A program made the translations under genes and the position numbers. A stretch of DNA of 5,336 nt from Amylibacter sp. (GTDB lineage: Bacteria; Pseudomonadota; Alphaproteobacteria; Rhodobacterales; Rhodobacteraceae): positions 1 through 5,336 of the forward strand of contig JALWOO010000437.1 in the NCBI GenBank assembly GCA_027083485.1. Direction: 5' to 3'. Of this stretch, positions 4,474-5,336 are shown piece after piece; the stretch's first letter is position 1, and the number at the start of each line of letters is the position of its first letter. The notes beneath the pieces were generated by a model. The model ran no database searches and was not told the DNA's origin. It worked only from the letters and a program-made list of their open reading frames with translations.

Positions 4474-5336
4474 TTACGCGCCTTGCTGGCGTTCGAGTTC
4501 CCTGTGACGAATAGACACTTGCCAGCCCTGCTCTGCAAGGGCTTTTGACAATTCCTCGGTGATTGTGACCGAGCGGTGCTTGCCGCCGGTGCAGCCAAGG
4601 CCAATGCCGAAGTGGGCTTTGCCTTCTTGCTGATAGGCGGGCAGTAACAGGGCCAGCATGTCCAGGATCTGGTCAAAGAAAGCTTGATAGCGCGAATCGG
4701 CCTGAACATAGGTTTTCACCGCCTGATCCAGCCCGGTTTTGGCGCGCAGGGTTTCCTCCCAATGGGGGTTTCGCAGGAACCGGCAATCGAACATCATGTC
4801 GATCCCGCGCGGCAATCCGCGTTTGTAGGAAAAGGACTGCACCGAAATTGCCAGTGTGTCGCTGCCGGTATTGCCATAAAGCGAACCGATTTCCGCTTTG
4901 AGGTCGTGCGGCGTGAAACTGCTGGTGTCAATCAGGGTGCTGGCCTGTGCGCGTAACACCTCGAGCAGTTGCTTTTCGCGCTCGATGCCCTTGATCGGGG
5001 TGTCATCCGGTGCCAGCGGGTGACGCCGGCGGGTTTCGCTGTAGCGGCGCAAAAGGGTTTCGACCGTGCTGTCCAGAAACAGCAGGCCGCCATCGACCTC
5101 TGGCATGTTCTGGATGGTCTGGTACAGCTCCAGCACCTTGGCCGGCTCAAAGTCACGGGTGCGCACGTCAATGCCGAGGGCAATAGAGCGTTGCACCGGT
5201 GGCCCGTTGAGCAGGCGCGGCAACAGGGCCAGCGGCATGGAATCGATGGTTTCAAAGCCCAGATCCTCGAAGGCATTGATCGCGGTGCTGCGTCCGGCAC
5301 CGGAAGGGCCGGTAACAAGAATGATTTTCGGGCGGG
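4474..5336 (-). CDS. rapZ: RapZ / YvcJ-family nucleotide-binding protein, N-terminus beyond window edge
   Basis: A P-loop protein known in E. coli as the adapter presenting the small RNA GlmZ to RNase E, and in Bacillus as YvcJ, which binds nucleotides. 286 residues are visible and only a few N-terminal codons are missing: the frame opens as RPKIILVTGPSGAGRST, and the family places its Walker A about 8-12 residues from the start. Further family marks are LEDLGFE-like FEDLGFETID, DVRTRDF, GGLLFLDS, LLRRYSETRRRHPL, DTSSFTPHDL, SFSYKRGLPRGIDMMFDCRFLRNPHW, TGLD and GCTGGKHRSVTITEEL, with RHREL near the end. The invariant Walker A lysine is Arg, and the basic RNA-binding tail of the E. coli protein is mostly lost. 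An internal ATG at 5238 is not the start because it would remove the P-loop. It leads the operon with EIIA and HPr; hprK is expected upstream, off the right edge. Confidence 0.95.
   Translation of the reverse strand, partial: RPKIILVTGPSGAGRSTAINAFEDLGFETIDSMPLALLPRLLNGPPVQRSIALGIDVRTRDFEPAKVLELYQTIQNMPEVDGGLLFLDSTVETLLRRYSETRRRHPLAPDDTPIKGIEREKQLLEVLRAQASTLIDTSSFTPHDLKAEIGSLYGNTGSDTLAISVQSFSYKRGLPRGIDMMFDCRFLRNPHWEETLRAKTGLDQAVKTYVQADSRYQAFFDQILDMLALLLPAYQQEGKAHFGIGLGCTGGKHRSVTITEELSKALAEQGWQVSIRHRELERQQGA

Noticed and set aside
4452..4709. An N-terminal extension of the EIIA frame by 86 codons to an upstream ATG
   Set aside because: It would overlap rapZ almost entirely, its composition is unlike any PTS domain, and the TTG at 4451 has an ideal ribosome binding site.
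1..5336. Search for a defence system, CRISPR array, toxin-antitoxin pair, prophage or insertion sequence
   Set aside because: All coding space is taken by recognisable core genes; no transposase, repeat-spacer array, or pair of small unknown genes is present.

Overview
The window looks like chromosomal core sequence from an alphaproteobacterium, most probably a Rhodobacterales (Roseobacter-type) member. The reasons are moderately high GC, a waaA-lpxK pair with Rhodobacterales-style divergent motifs, a rapZ / PTS EIIA(Man) / HPr cluster of the kind that lies next to hprK in this class, and a GC-rich intergenic palindrome resembling ones I remember from such genomes. This placement rests on reading and memory; no search was run.

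Layout. Bases 1-1961 (+ strand) hold the 3' three quarters of a Kdo transferase gene (waaA) coupled by an ATGA overlap to a complete lpxK. Both enzymes act at the inner membrane in lipid A/Kdo assembly. Bases 1962-2162 are non-coding and contain a large interrupted palindrome (1975-2057), a possible TATAAT promoter and a small hairpin. Bases 2163-2921 (+) encode a PPP-type metallophosphoesterase with all metal-binding motifs. It converges with, and overlaps by 14 bases, a leftward operon that fills the rest of the window. In transcription order that operon is rapZ (start cut off by the right edge), a single-domain PTS EIIA of the mannose family (TTG start), HPr (ptsH, GTG start), and a PlsC-like lyso-lipid acyltransferase.

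How the genes fit together. EIIA and HPr have their phosphorylatable histidines, and HPr has the serine used by HPr kinase, but no sugar permease (IIB/IIC) is present. This is the regulatory PTS arrangement of alphaproteobacteria, with hprK expected just beyond the right edge. The acyltransferase is coupled to ptsH by a 4-base stop/start overlap, so membrane-lipid synthesis and PTS signalling appear to share a transcript. It may correspond to SalA, the sulfur-aminolipid acyltransferase of marine roseobacters; this is a hypothesis from memory of the family and locus.

I see no mobile element with a transposase, CRISPR, tRNA, rRNA or defence system. Most of the window is ordinary core genome. 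The points most worth a second look are the acyltransferase in the PTS operon with its unusual motif I, the altered Walker A and RNA-binding tail of RapZ, the divergent WaaA motifs, and the 83-base palindrome.
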